DNA from: Pseudoips prasinana | Taxonomy: Eukaryota > Arthropoda > Insecta > Lepidoptera > Nolidae | Length of the DNA: 64,000 bases | Assembly: GCA_951640165.1 (NCBI GenBank) | Contig: OX621247.1 | Location: forward strand, 25,952,001-26,016,000 | Direction of reading: 5' to 3' | In this document: positions 22,741-34,687 of the stretch, piece by piece | Layout of the letters: every line of letters starts with the position of its first letter | Position numbering within the stretch: the first letter of the stretch is position 1 | Translations under genes and position numbers: made by a program | The notes under the pieces: generated by a model | Databases searched by the model: none | What the model saw: only the letters and a program-made list of their open reading frames with translations | What the model was told of the DNA's origin: nothing

Positions 22741-23650
22741 TATTTATAACAAATTTAATTTATGAAATATTTTAAATCAAACAACATTTTAGCTGCGTCC
22801 ACTTTGATATATTTCTAAGAACTGCATCTCGCTCGTGCATTTTATACATTTCCTAGAACTGAGTATATGTCAGAGAAAATTTGACAAAAAATAAAAAGAT
22901 TCGCCATGGCTTAATTGTCATAAGTGTATTCGCTTCTCTCTGCTTATTAAAAAAAATAAGATCCATTGTAATATTTTAGTGTATTTAGGAGTTGTTTATA
23001 TAGTAAGTATATAATATATTCAGAATATATATTTAAAATATGTTTATTTATATATTTTTCTATTTTTTTAATGGTTAGTAATCACTACTGGCAAGGAAAA
23101 AGCTTGTACATAAATATGCAAAAAGAACTATTATATCCAAATACATATTACTACACTTATCATTACTTGCGTAAACTATGACGCTCGTATACAATATATA
23201 GACAATACCACTTAATGTAAATGTGTAATGTTTAATAATTAATTAGGTATCAATGAACTCGATTTACCGTTAAAATTTCGTAAGCAAATGGTAATTCAAC
23301 ATTTTATGCTACGAAATGGTAAAATCGACTAGTTAAGCACGAATCCGTAACCATAAGTTTATGTTAATAAAGTGGTTTAACGCGAGACGAAAGATAACAT
23401 TTTTTATTTTTATATGGCTGCTAAAGGTGTTTTAAGTATGATAATATGGTATTTTTTAACGCCATAACTAGCAAATTATTCCTGAAGACCGGACAGACTG
23501 ATGCAAATACGTTATAAAGGTCAAAATTTCGGCAATATAACCTGGTTGGGAGTACTAGCAAGCGACAACATCTAAGCGGTGAATCACCAAACAACGGCCA
23601 TCTTCTCACGCTAAGCCTACATTTAACTACATACATTATGTATATTGCTT
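22741..23650. other. AT-rich sequence, nothing recognised
   Basis: No supported feature. Confidence 0.4.
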
Positions 23651-23654
23651 TTTC

Positions 23655-23850
23655 TAACTCCTCCTTTTTTCTTTCTGATTAAATTCGTTTCGGGATCCAA
23701 GACAGTTAAAGCGATTCCCCGGGATATGCCTGAGCCTCATCGCCCAGTGTCATTTCATTGTGTGCCACTGTTGATCCTGGCTTACAGGCGTTGCAGTGGT
23801 GGGTAAGAGGGAGGCACAAGTCACGACAAAAAAAAATTGGTATATTGCTC
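23655..23850 (+). repeat. Dispersed repeat, paired with 41578
   Basis: CTAACTCCTCCTTTTTTCTT, GACAGTTAAAGCGATTCCCC, GCCTGAGCCTCATCG and CACTGTTGATCCTGGCTTA recur almost unchanged at 41578-41765. The class is unknown. Confidence 0.6.
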
Positions 23851-24311
23851 TAACGTTGCCATGTTTAGCCACTAAAACGGTTATATTATTATTATAGTGA
23901 ATACCGCTGCGCTTTATGATGTCATCGAGTATCCAAAATATATATCAAAAGTTTTTTTTTTTTTTGTAGAGCAAACTTAAACAATAATAATGATTTCCTT
24001 ATAATCATTTCAAGCTTTAGTCTCGATGAAAATTATTCATCTGCGCAGAAATAATACCAGTACTAATTCAGGCGTGTCCTATTTTCTTCCACTTATAACT
24101 ATTTATAAATGATTAAGATACCTGTAAAACGGTACTAACATAGAGAGAACAGGTACCTATATTATTGGCTGGTTTAGATAGTTACGAGACTTTAGGGGCA
24201 TCTTAAACCACCTGAATATGGATTTCTAATGATATTTTACCGCGCTAGAAAAACCCAACAATAGTTAGTGACTTGACCTTATTATCAGCAATGAATTATC
24301 ATAGTCCACAT

Positions 24312-24602
24312 ACCTTTTTTATATAAGACAAAGGGAATGCCTTCGCATGCCACCCGCGAAAAGTGTCTACGGGTAGGTATGTCAGACTCGCACCGACTAA
24401 AGCCAACCTGCCGCGGACTTCTCTTGGCGCCTGATGGGAGGAGCCCCGGGAACACGGGTATGCTGTTTCGGTGCCTCCCTTTTGCGCCATGCCCCAAATG
24501 GTCAGAATACGTAAGGAAAAAGGCTCTGGATTGCCCCCCATTTGCCGACTCCTCCAGTCCAGCAAAGCAACAAACAGATCGCTGTCTACCCGGATAGTCC
24601 AA
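24312..24602. repeat. GC-rich dispersed repeat, paired with 40915
   Basis: GGGAATGCCTTCGCATGCCA, GCGAAAAGTGTCTACGGGTA and TTTTGCGCCATGCC match 40930-41150 with changes. Open frames of 86-118 codons cross it on both strands, which is typical of GC-rich repeat DNA. No protein motif is present. Confidence 0.55.
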
Positions 24603-24639
24603 ATACCTTGTTTTTAATATCAGAGATACATTAAGAGGC

Positions 24640-25097
24640 ACTTAAACTGATTCGTCTCACTTGATATGTATCGATGTAATTTGACGCAAAACCATGGTAC
24701 GAATAAGAACAGAACAGGTAGCGATTACATAGTAGGTGCTCGTATGTAGGTTGTAGCGTGTAAGTTACCTAATAAGTGAGGTTAGATCGTTGAGATGTGT
24801 TCACTTGAATGTTTTATGGCTTAAATAGTGCAAAAGTGGTGTAAGACTTATTTACGAGAGTTTTAAGTGACATTTACAAACAGTTATTAAGTGGAATATC
24901 AGTTTATTAGGAGTAGTCTATAAAACTCAGTCCGTTCAAGTTGTAAGGATTAATGAATATACTGTGAAATAGTTCTTTTGACTAAACCATTGAATCATGT
25001 TTGACGGAAAGGAGCTGATTTTAAACCCTTTAATTGTTGATTGTGCGGGCCCAGAAATAAGGGCGCAACTAGTTATCTCGCTCATGCATTTATGTTT
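24640..25097. other. Unclassified sequence
   Basis: Nothing is recognised. Confidence 0.4.
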
Positions 25098-25335
25098 TAC
25101 TAGCTGTGTCTCATGCTTTCACCCGGTGTTAACTTTATAAATTATAGCCTATGTACTATTCGGATATATGAGCTATACTACTACAATGTTTCATCAAAAT
25201 CCGTTCCGTAGTTTGTGCGTGAAAGAGTAACAAACATCCATACCTCATTTCATTTCATTTATTTATTGAAAGCAATAGTTACAAGTCCTCATTCATCATT
25301 ATCCATATCTCACAAACTTTCGCATTTAAAATGTG
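25098..25335 (+). repeat. ACT-like repeat, short type, with an insertion
   Basis: ACTAGCTGTGTCTCATGCTT to GTGAAAGAGTAACAAACATC, then an inserted CATTTCATTTATTTATTG segment, then CTCACAAACTTTCGCATTTA. Confidence 0.5.
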
Positions 25336-26280
25336 CTTCTGTCATCTCGTTATGTTCTTATTCGGGACAAGTTTCTATAATGCAATCTTATTCTGTTTAA
25401 AGTTAAAGTTTTTTTTTTCAGACAACAGTTACCCATTTATTGGGTGCCAAACATTTTTGTAAATCGAAAGTATATCTTTCGATTCTCCCAACTATAAAAA
25501 GGATACAAATTATTTTAATATTAATAGAATTGAATATTTTGGAATATTAATGGCAGGTCATTATCAATAGAAGTGTATATATCAAAATGTATTTTATACA
25601 CTAATCACAATATTATGAATGAGAACTGTGTGTTATTTTATCATAGACAAATATTTTACTTACACAGATTCAAAACAGTTGAAACTCCGTAGTTTATTAC
25701 CTGCAAAATCATAAAAAAAACATTAAATACCACAGAGTATAATTGCTACTATCAATAGGAAGCTATGTAAACATTTAAAAGAAGTTTATTCGCAAAAAAG
25801 TTGCAATTTTCGTGTGACGCAAATGAGGCCGGAAATTAGTGTACAAACACTTTTTACTGAAACTCAGTCGTGCGCATCGAGCCGAGTAGAGCAATGTCAA
25901 TTATCTACACAAACAATTGTTCACAAGTTTTAACATTATTAAATAGAGCAGTAATCATATCCATTGACGTAATCATTATCTACTTTTTTAATCGAATTCG
26001 AAAAAGGAAGGAAATCGAATCGTTTAATGATTCCTCATTTAAAGATTCGATTTCATTAGAAAGTATGTATTTACCGCCCCAGTAATGATTTTCCTTAGTG
26101 AATTAGGTACCTATACTTTGGATGTCATATTTCAGTATTTTATATATTAATTCGGAGTGATACTAAATTAAAATCGTGCCTTATTTACCTTATATTGAAT
26201 CGATACTTTAATAATGGCTGTAATTTCGGAAATATTAAAATGCGTTGAAAAAATTTGGAAGAAAGCGAATAATATTTCTT
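25336..26280. other. AT-rich sequence, nothing recognised
   Basis: The 71-codon plus-strand frame at 25870-26085 lacks recognisable motifs, repeats or homology cues. Confidence 0.4.
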
Positions 26281-26284
26281 TTAC

Positions 26285-26525
26285 TGTGTGGTGACGGCGG
26301 CGAATATCAGAATATCATCACGCCATTTTATCCAGTGGGGGGCGTAGAAGTCGACCCGAGGGAAAATATACCAGAGGACGGGCAGCAGCTTCTTTCTGAG
26401 TACTATGACCATCTTACTGCGATCGCTAACCCGTCTGCGAAGCGTGGCGATTATATTATATCCCCCAAGATGATTCTTGGGAGAGGTTTTTGTCCAGCAT
26501 TTCTTACAGCTGTTATGATGAAATG
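26285..26525 (+). repeat. RTE-S element
   Basis: GAGGGAAAATATACCAGAGG, CATCTTACTGCGATCGCTAA, CCCGTCTGCGAAGCGTGGCG and TTGGGAGAGGTTTTTGTCCA are followed by GCTGTTATGATGAAATG. The 132-codon frame spanning this and the next SINE is incidental. Confidence 0.6.
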
Positions 26526-26534
26526 CTGCTATTA

Positions 26535-26960
26535 TTATAATAATAATATCTTGGGACAATGCCACACAGATCATCCTAGCCCCAAACTAAGCAAAGCTTG
26601 TACTATGGGTACCAGGCGACGATATACATACTTATATAGATAGACTAGCTGTGCCCCGCGGTGTTACTCGCGTTAAATTTTATAAATTTTCTTTGCTATA
26701 AACCTCACGGAGCCCGAGACCTTTCCAACAAATGCAAAACCGTGGAAATCGGTTCGTACGTTCTGGAGTTATAGCGTCAGGAAGGAAAACCCGACTTATT
26801 TGTTATATAGTAGAGAAATACTTAAATACATAGAAAACATCCATGACTCAGAAACAAATATTCGTGCTCATCACACAAATATTTGCACTTACCGGGATTT
26901 GAACCCAGGACCACCAGCTTCGTAGGCAGGAGCACTACCAACTAGGCTACGGTGACCGTC
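26535..26960 (-). repeat. SINE-1 split by an ACT-like insertion
   Basis: The SINE-1 tail (26535-26642, CCCCAAACTAAGCAAAGCTT) and head (26813-26958, AACCCAGGACCACCAGCTTC and CCAACTAGGCTACGGTGACC) are separated by 26643-26812. The intervening piece begins ACTAGCTGTGCCCCGCGGTG and ends TTATATAGTAG. Confidence 0.75.
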
Positions 26961-27384
26961 GATTATTGATATTTACAAGATACCAAGGTAAAGATAAGTG
27001 TTCTTCAGATGACTCTGATCCCTAGAATCTGGTCTGCTTGTAATCTACGTCACGTTATTCGACATTTCGATTACAACAACGGCTGACATCTTGCATAAAT
27101 GTTAACTGTAATCTGTATGTGAATGATTTATGAATTATTAATTTCAATTGTAAGGTAATTTTAAACATTTGTGCTCCATGCCATCGTGATTACATTTAAC
27201 ATTATTGAGTATGTCCTTTGTTAACCTCATGCTGTAAATGAATGTTAAAATGATGCGGGCTTATGAAATCAGAACAACCCACAGAAGGAATGTATTTAGT
27301 CACTGTTTACAAACAGTATACAATAGAGATTTGTCATTTGTTTAATAAATAGATTAATACATATTATTGGATTTGTAATTACTT
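26961..27384. other. Unclassified sequence
   Basis: Nothing is recognised. Confidence 0.4.
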
Positions 27385-27560
27385 TTTTTAAAGACAACGT
27401 CCGCACTAAGGAAATTGATCCCTGTGCCTCGGGGTTCTTTACAAACATATAATCGATAGACACAAAGTATATTCAGACACATAACAACTATTTATGGCTC
27501 ACAAAATAGTTGTCCTGCGCGGGAATCGAACACGGGACGGACAGAACAGTATACCAGTAT
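27385..27560 (-). repeat. SINE-2 copy, head degraded
   Basis: AAAGACAACGTCCGCACTAA, ATCCCTGTGCCTCGGGGTTC and AGTTGTCCTGCGCGGGAATC are the reverse of the SINE-2 body and B box. Confidence 0.65.
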
Positions 27561-27664
27561 CTACTAGTATAATACCGAGGAGTGGACATAACTTAAGGAG
27601 CCGAATTATATGTTGTTTTCATAGGCCATGAACATAACAAAACATGCAAAATCCATAAAAAATA

Positions 27665-27895
27665 GATTAGAGTAAATACATACATACATACATAGACTCA
27701 CGCCTGTCTCCCAGAGGGGTAGGCAGAGACAACTGACTTCCATTTTGTCACGATCCTTGCATACCTCTTTCGCTTCGTTTACTGACATTATATTCTTCAT
27801 ACATGCGCGCCGGTTTAGGGTACTTCTGCCCTGACCTTTCTTAAGTACGTCTCCGATTTGATCAGAGAATGGAAAAAATAGAGAAACGGATAATA
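27665..27895 (-). mobile_element. LINE 3' end (RTE-like ORF2 C-terminus remnant)
   Basis: Minus-strand reading gives [19 protein letters not shown], the same segment as in the fuller copy at 52433, then the (TACA)n tail at the left. It is a short, frameshifted fragment. Confidence 0.65.
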
Positions 27896-27927
27896 TAAAT
27901 GTATTAAGAGTAAATATTAGTAATTAT

Positions 27928-28125
27928 TCAGGGATGTTTGCAGAAGCGAGGATTGATGGTTCCCATCATCCGCAAATGGTGTGCATCCCTCCTACGCAGG
28001 GTGGGTGGTAGTTCACACAGCATCTTGAACGCATTATGTGATAATGGGACAGTCCGATGCTGGAACGCTGGATACGACTGCACTCGACGTAGAAGGTACA
28101 AGGACACTGCTTGTACCGCGATATT
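27928..28125 (+). mobile_element. LINE 3' fragment (same family as 48738)
   Basis: GGATGTTTGCAGAAGCGAGG, GTGCATCCCTCC and CATCTTGAACGCATTATG correspond to the ASGMFAEARVDGF...RKRCASLL...ILN region of the LINE at 48738. It is frameshifted here. Confidence 0.6.
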
Positions 28126-28127
28126 AA

Positions 28128-28388
28128 CGGTCACCGTAGCCTAGTTGGTAGTGCTCCTGCCTACGAAGCTGGTGGTCCTGGGTTCGAATCCCAGTAAGTG
28201 CAAATATTTGTGTGATGAGCACGAATATTTGTTTCTGAGTCATGGATGTTTTCTATGTATTTAAGTATTTATCTATCTGTATAAGTATGTATATCGTCGC
28301 CTGGTACCCATAGTACAAGCTTTGCTTAGTTTGGGGCTAGGATGATCTGTGTGACATTGTTTCTAGATATTATTATTATTAAAAATTA
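28128..28388 (+). repeat. SINE-1, complete
   Basis: The pol III A box TAGCCTAGTTGGTAGTGCTC and B box GGGTTCGAATCCC lie in a tRNA-like head. The body is TTTGTGTGATGAGCACGAAT then TTCTGAGTCATGGATGTTTT. The tail is GTACAAGCTTTGCTTAGTTT, ending (ATT)n. This is a reference copy for the family. Confidence 0.85.
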
Positions 28389-28649
28389 TGTTTTTCGTAA
28401 AATTACTCACATTAGATTAAGATTTTTTGTTACTAACGTCTTATGGACTGAAAAATGGTCCGAAATAAATGATTAATAAAATAATTATCAGCTTATGCAT
28501 TTTGAATGGAAAGCCAATGCAATGGTGTGACATAAACAGTGGAAAAACTAATCTTACACTATTTAAATATCACACCTTGTACATGTATATACCGTACTGT
28601 CTAAATATATTTGCTCCTTGTGTACGAAATCTTAATCTTCTATACATAT

Positions 28650-28945
28650 AATAAAATCGTAGGAAAGTCAAAACTGTACATTGAATATTTTTTAAAAGGA
28701 TACTTGGGACGTGATCTACAATAGATATCGAAGACAAAAATATAGTTTTTAGAATTTTTGTCTGTTTGTCTGTATGTATGTCCGGGCTAAACTCAAAAAG
28801 TACTACATGGATTTACTTAAAATTTTGCATGAATATTACTAAGAGGTCGGGTCAACATATTATCACGATACCTACGGGGGAGGAGCTATGATCATTTATA
28901 AAGTTTAACGCGGGTAAAAAAACTGCTGGGCACAGCTAGTAGAAA
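28650..28945 (-). repeat. ACT repeat copy
   Basis: It runs reversed from ATAATAAAATCGTAGGAAAG through AGAATTTTTGTCTGTTTGTC to GGGCACAGCTAGT. Confidence 0.7.
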
Positions 28946-29960
28946 CTAAAATCGATATGCTCAATTGAAATAGCAATTTAATTATATATAAATATATACA
29001 CGTAGTAGTACAATATGTAGGCCAAGGTAGCCGGCTCGTAAAGAATTAATGAATGGGCACGTAACTACTTTCATTAATTAAATTTTATTTTTTGCTCTCA
29101 TTTTTATTACTTTCAAGTTTCTACAGTGAAAATAACTTCGTTTTAATTTAAAGGTAACTAGTTGACATTTTACGTATAAAGTACGAGTAATAATAGGGCA
29201 GGCAAATTGGATCACATAATTTAATACACATACCTACCAGCACAATTAGCGGTTCAGAAAAAAAGATTTTAATATCGAAAATACTGGCCTGATAAATTAC
29301 TTTTCATATTAAACTCTCATTTAAAATGGAACATTAGGCGGGATTTAATTTTTGTCGATTCGCTTTTGTTTTTCGCTAATACTTATTTCTTAGTGGTAGC
29401 TCAGACAAATGTGTTTTTTATTGTTGTTTTTGCCAGAAAAACTTATTTGTTCTTGTCAATCTTAGAGCATAACAGTTGAAATCCTCTATAATTTCCGATT
29501 TAACACGAGAAGAGATGCAGATGAAAAGCAAATACTTCAGGAACCAATTTGTCGCAGACTATACAGGTTGACTGATTCTCTAATGAAAATGAGGGGCTAA
29601 GGCAGAAAAAGGTGTACTTCGCGGCGGGATGACCGTTGTCTACAACTTCAATCACGGGTAAGGGCTGTTAATGACGTAGTGATGCATTAGAACTACGGCC
29701 TTTAGAATTATTTTTATTATTTTATGCAAATGTCTCTCTACGTTAATAAGCGAATATGCGGACCACTCATCCGATTGAAGATCGGAGTACGACATTACTT
29801 ACAGAACCGTTATCTGCGCATTGCCACTTTACATCTGGAACAACAATACTAGGGAACCAAATTCGGTTTCCTCCGTTGCGCTCTGACGGTTTTAACGACT
29901 GTCCAATTTGAATGCATTTATTACATTTATGTGAGTTAATAATGGAATCGAAAACCGAAC
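28946..29960. other. AT-rich sequence, nothing recognised
   Basis: No supported gene. The slightly GC-richer part near 29600 (TCGCGGCGGGATGACCG) has no recognisable motif. Confidence 0.4.
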
Positions 29961-30034
29961 AGAAAAGATGAACCGTGGCTATGAAACATAAGTTAGCTTC
30001 AACTTATGTTTCATAGCCATGGTTCATCTTTTCT
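29961..30034. repeat. Near-perfect 34-bp-arm hairpin
   Basis: The left arm starts AGAAAAGATGAACCGTGGCT and the right arm AACTTATGTTTCATAGCCAT. The loop is AGCTTC. Only one position differs, and it would be a G-U pair in plus-strand RNA. Confidence 0.9.
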
Positions 30035-30097
30035 TCATTGTTTTAAAAATGAATGTTATTAAGACTTACTTGAAATGGTTTATACACCAAATTGGTG

Positions 30098-30325
30098 TGG
30101 TTGGTATACTTGCCTTTCATGCCGCAGGTCGTTGGGTCCCCACCCAGGACAGATATTTGTGTGCATGAACAAGTCTGTTTGTTCTGAGTTTGAGCGTAAT
30201 TTTCTGTATAAGTACGTGTTCACAAAAGAAAAGCAATATACATAATAATATGTACTTATCTGGTTTCCATAGTACAGCTCTGTTTAGTTTGGGATCAGAT
30301 GGCCGTGTGTGAATACTGTCCTAGT
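30098..30325 (+). repeat. SINE-3 copy
   Basis: It has GTGTGGTTGGTATACTTGCC, TCGTTGGGTCCCCACCCAGG, TTTGTGTGCATGAACAAGTC and AGTTTGGGATCAGATGGCCG. Confidence 0.75.
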
Positions 30326-31117
30326 ATATTATTACTATGTGACAATATAAATACGTTTCTAAGATATTTATATATCGGATTATTTACTTACTTCAAGTCT
30401 ATATTGGTCTTTACCTACGTGCGTTGAAATTAGCATGGCTAAGTTGTTTATAATAAGACTTGATAATTAGTCTAGCACTATTGACAAAGAACATTACTTA
30501 CTATGCATAATTGAACATAAATTTGTTTTAAAGGTTAGGAGGGGAAAACGACTCAAATATAATATTTGAGTCTTTTTTTCTTTCCTAAACGTATTGGATA
30601 TTCATGAATAAAATTTTTACAGATTTTATTGAACATCTGTCAAAATTCAAAATGATTTAGCAAATAAGTTTTATTAGTTCCAGGTGAAGAAATCACCAGT
30701 CAGTGCTAAAAAACATTAAAGCAATAAAAAATTGACTGCGCGGCAATAAATCATATTAAATTATGTACAAGCACAATAATTATGAAATATAGTTACACAG
30801 CACATGTAATAGACAATTTATGAGAACCTCATGAAACTGCTATCGACAGCGAGTCATAAATAATTTAAGTTACCTATTAGCTTTGCGATAAGAACTACAC
30901 TTAAAGAGTAACATGAAGTTATTGCCCATGTTCTTTCAATTCATTGTCAGCGTGGGTTGACGAAACTAGACCAAGAAAACAAGTTAAATAAACATCGTAA
31001 TAGATTTTTTGTTTAAAGATACTTATGAATTAAGGGGCGTCCGATGATCAAGTTTTAATTTCTAATCCTTTATAACCATAACAAAAACAATTTTTTGAAG
31101 TAATACGACGAGCCGGT
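30326..31117. other. AT-rich sequence with a small palindrome at 30550
   Basis: GACTCAAATATAATATTTGA and GTC form a short palindrome at 30550-30572. Nothing else is recognised. Confidence 0.4.
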
Positions 31118-31510
31118 AGGCGTCCTTGGTCCCCACTCCCCACCCAGGACAGATACCTATTGGTGTGCAGTGCATGAACATTTCTGTTTGTCCTGAGTCT
31201 GCGTGTAATTATCTATATGTATGTATTTATAAAAGAAAAGTAGTATTTTTAATCTATCAGTCACCAGCTGCTACCCGTGACATAATCCGCGACAACTTTG
31301 AATGATGACCTATTCAACCTACAACAAAAAGTCTTAACATACGTGAAAGACTTACTTTGAGAAACTGTAAAATAGTAGAAGTAGTAATCAAAAATTAACT
31401 TGTAAAGCGGTAAAATTATGATGTTTGCATAATAGGTGAAATCTGGTTTCCATAGGACAAGCTCTGCTTAGTTTAAAATCAGATGTGTGTGGATAATGTC
31501 CAAGGATAAA
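31118..31510 (+). repeat. SINE-3 split by ~190 bp
   Basis: The body (CCCACCCAGGACAGATACCT to AAAAGAAAAGTAGTATTTTT) resumes at about 31440 with ATCTGGTTTCCATAGGACAA. The intervening 31250-31438 is unclassified. Confidence 0.6.
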
Positions 31511-31557
31511 ATAAAATATTATTATAGCTCAATGTATAACATACTTTTTTCATTATC

Positions 31558-31770
31558 GTGGTTACCCCAGTGTCTACCAAACATGCCTGCAATATGGCTT
31601 AACGACTGTTATCTAAGGACTACTACTGAACCGATAGTTCAACCAACCCTCCGGAAAATCTCATAAATTATTAAAATTAAACCACCTTAGTTGTTAACCA
31701 TCTACTTGATTGTTGCTATGTGCTTAACTTCACCAATCACTTACGGACCGGTAAGAGCAGCAGACTATTT
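31558..31770 (+). repeat. REP-V copy
   Basis: GTGGTTACCCCAGTGTCTAC, GGCTTAACGACTGTTATCTA, GTGCTTAACTTCACCAATCA and CTTACGGACCGGTAAGAGC appear in family order. Confidence 0.55.
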
Positions 31771-33710
31771 ATATCCTTATTTTTTTTTTATTTCACCTAT
31801 AAAAAAACGTTCCAAACAGAAAAAAATGTGATTCCGTGAAACTGCCGTTAAAATAGTCGTCCGTTAAGTATGAAACTTAACTTATAATAATAATATAGCC
31901 TTTTATTCAGATCTCTTAGTACAATGAATTTTTAAACTTATGTAAAGGACTAGCATTAAAATCTTAAACTTAATAGATATGATTAAATTTAAACTAATAT
32001 TTGTTGCTTGGTTATCTTTCCAAGATCTGTTTGCCAATCGGCTATGGCCTCCTCCAACCTTTTCCATTCCTTTCTTTCTTGAGCCACTCTGTTCCAGAAC
32101 AGAAACTTAACTTAACCTATAGATAATCTAATAGTTTATTTAAAGCGACTATAAAAATTATGATACGGTTCTTTTTACAAAACCTGAAAAATTTATATGA
32201 GTGCAGGTATCGGCAAAAACGTATTTAATCGAGACCGGTGTATATCTACAGTTGTTTGTTTGAGACTTGGAAATTATAGAATTCCTCAATGACTGTTTCG
32301 AGTTCACTAAAAAAACATTTGACGGTGTACTCTGATTCATGGTTACTTGATCTCATGACTCATTGAATAATTATTGCTGACTTTGTTTTCCCAAATTAAA
32401 TAATTAGCAACTTACATCATGGTTTCCATCTGGATCAATTGGAATTTTTTTCAATAATCTTTGTTCCGAAATATCACTCTGTTAACTTTCAAATGAAGAC
32501 CCGCGACCAAACTCGTTCTTCTGTTCTGAAGCTTCAATTTTAAAAACAGAATGAAACGAGTTTAAACTAAATTTTTAAATTTAGAATTCATATCTTATTG
32601 TGCCAGATATACAATACACATACATACATAACGCCATAAACGACGAAGGTTTTAGGCGAATAGACTCACCACATTTTGGGCGAAACTCCACGCTTAAAAA
32701 ACTTATGGGCTAAAATGTCTCCCCTGAATTGGTAGAAGGTCTACGTCCCATTTAAGCCGGCCAATTATATTCATGAGTTAATCTAGTTCTAAGTTAAAAT
32801 TTACGCTTTACTTTGCGTTTAATGTTATGAAACTAAAATTTGATAATGAATTCTGTGACAAATACAAGTTAAAAAGGCGAGTTGCCCTGTCGCCGCCAAC
32901 TGGTAGCTCCACTCCGCTCTCACAGACGTCAGATATTGGGACAACACCTACTGTGTACATACAATGATGAGTAAGTGGGTCACGAATGACGTCAATCCTC
33001 ATTAATGACGGCTCTAGTAATGAGAAACCCGGCTTGTGTTGCAACCACCTAACGAAAACGAATAATTTCATTTGAAATTCGTTTTCTTTAACCGATAAAA
33101 TATATTTATGCTACATATACACCTTTAGAATTGTAGTGACCTAATTAGAAAATATGATTTTTTGGGAATCGTTACATAAAGATTTGAACGGTTACATTTT
33201 TTGTAATTAATGGTGATGTAGATTTCTACGCCAAAATCGGCCTGTGTTTTAATTTAAATCGATAAACATTGTAGTTTTAGGTCATTTTTTGATATAAAGT
33301 CAAAACCATGATTTTTTTAATTAGGTCCCTTTATTTCTAAAGGTGCGATAGGTGTAGGCTTAGCTTACTTTGCGTCACAAATAATATATTTTTTTACCAA
33401 AATTAAATGCCAAATAAAAATATATACAAGTGACGGGATATTTTTCTTCCGTATGGGTTTTTATGGGCCTCTGTGGTTCAGAAACACGTTTTGTAAGAGT
33501 TTGTACAGACGCCTTGTCGAAACTTCAGGTCACCCAAGGGCTATACCTCGGCTAGCATATGCCTGACTATACAACGTTACCTGCCCGCTTTTTGGGCACA
33601 ATGCCCGCAAATTATGACTTAAATGCTATTTTTTATTTGTAAATACACATAGGTATGTTTGTTATTGTTATAATTAAATGTTTGTGAAAAAAAACCTATC
33701 TGCCGTAAAT
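31771..33710. other. Unclassified AT-rich sequence
   Basis: No convincing gene. Short frames at 32158-32340 and 32808-33071 lack motifs. Confidence 0.4.
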
Positions 33711-33717
33711 AGTTGTA

Positions 33718-33792
33718 TCGTCACCCATCTATGGACTTAACGGGAGCCTAGTTGCTTAACCTCGCCGATCACTTACGGACCAGTGATAGCTA
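33718..33792 (+). repeat. REP-V 3' fragment
   Basis: TCGTCACCCATCTATGGACT, CTAGTTGCTTAACCTCGCCG and ATCACTTACGGACCAGTGA. Confidence 0.55.
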
Positions 33793-33824
33793 TTATCTAA
33801 ATTTATTGCGTTTTATAAATGTAC

Positions 33825-34148
33825 TAGCTGTGCCCGCGACTTAGTCCACGTGTTAATTAGTTTATTTCGTTTTTTTAATAAAATAAAAGACTTTTTCTAA
33901 AATAAAAGTAGCCTAAGTTACTCCTTATTACATAAGCTACCTGCCAATAAAGGTCCCGTCGAAATCGGTCCAGCCATTTCAGAGATTAGTCGGAACAAAC
34001 AGACAGACAGAAAAAAATTGTAAAAAATGTTATTTTGGTGTATGGTCCGTATATATATATATATATTCATATTTATGTAGTAAACACCGGCTATTTCAAT
34101 ATTACAAACAGACACTCCAATTTTATTTATTTGTATGTATAGATAGAT
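33825..34148 (+). repeat. ACT-like repeat, divergent type
   Basis: ACTAGCTGTGCCCGCGACTT, TTACATAAGCTACCTGCCAA, GTCGAAATCGGTCCAGCCAT and ACAGACAGACAG, ending TTATTTGTATGTATAGATAG. A short (TA)n lies at 34050. Confidence 0.6.
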
Positions 34149-34487
34149 TTTACGTTTCTTATATTATGTCTGTTCATAACAATTTGCACACTGTAATCTC
34201 CTATAATTAAAGACGCATAGGAACTTAGTACATATACCTAGTTATAAATAAACTAAGCCTTGACATTGTGTAATCTTTGTTGATTGATCATAATACATAA
34301 ATACTTGTAATATAATATATGTACGTGGATTGTAAAATAACTGTACTCAAATACTGTACAATATGTAATGCAAACTATTGCAGAGTATTCAGTTACATTG
34401 TTTTGAGCTATTAAGCACTAATTACCTACTTCTGAATAAAAACAACATACGGTTACACATAATATAAGTACTTACCTATTATGTCAT
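34149..34487. other. AT-rich sequence, nothing recognised
   Basis: No supported feature. Confidence 0.4.
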
Positions 34488-34687
34488 GTACAGACGCCAG
34501 CACATCGAGCTACCCCAATCTGTCAAATTTCCCCAATAGAAAATGAACCTTGTGCTTTACTGATAAAGTTAAAATTCTATAAAAGAAATTTTTTATAGAA
34601 TTTTAACTTTATCAGTAAAGCATAAGGTTCATTTTCTATTGGGGAAATTTGACAGATTGGGGTAGCTCGATGTGCTGGCGTCTGTAC
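34488..34687. mobile_element. MITE-P, 97-bp-arm palindrome
   Basis: The two 97-base arms (34488-34584 and 34591-34687) differ at one base and enclose the loop GAAATT. The ends are GTACAGACGCCAGCACATCG and its complement. It is longer-armed than the other MITE-P copies, which carry a non-palindromic middle. Confidence 0.93.

Noticed and set aside
24285..24641. 118-codon minus and 86-codon plus frames as genes
   Set aside because: They overlap on both strands within a GC-rich dispersed repeat that recurs at 40912, and no protein family is recognisable.
26245..26643. 132-codon plus-strand frame as a gene
   Set aside because: It runs through an RTE-S element and then antisense through a SINE-1 tail.
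28128..28200. tRNA gene (good A and B boxes)
   Set aside because: The same head is followed by an identical SINE body and (ATT)n tail at many sites, so it is a tRNA-derived SINE.
30550..30590. Terminator-like hairpin followed by a T-run
   Set aside because: Rho-independent terminators do not apply in this eukaryotic context, and the stem is only about 10 bp in AT-rich DNA.
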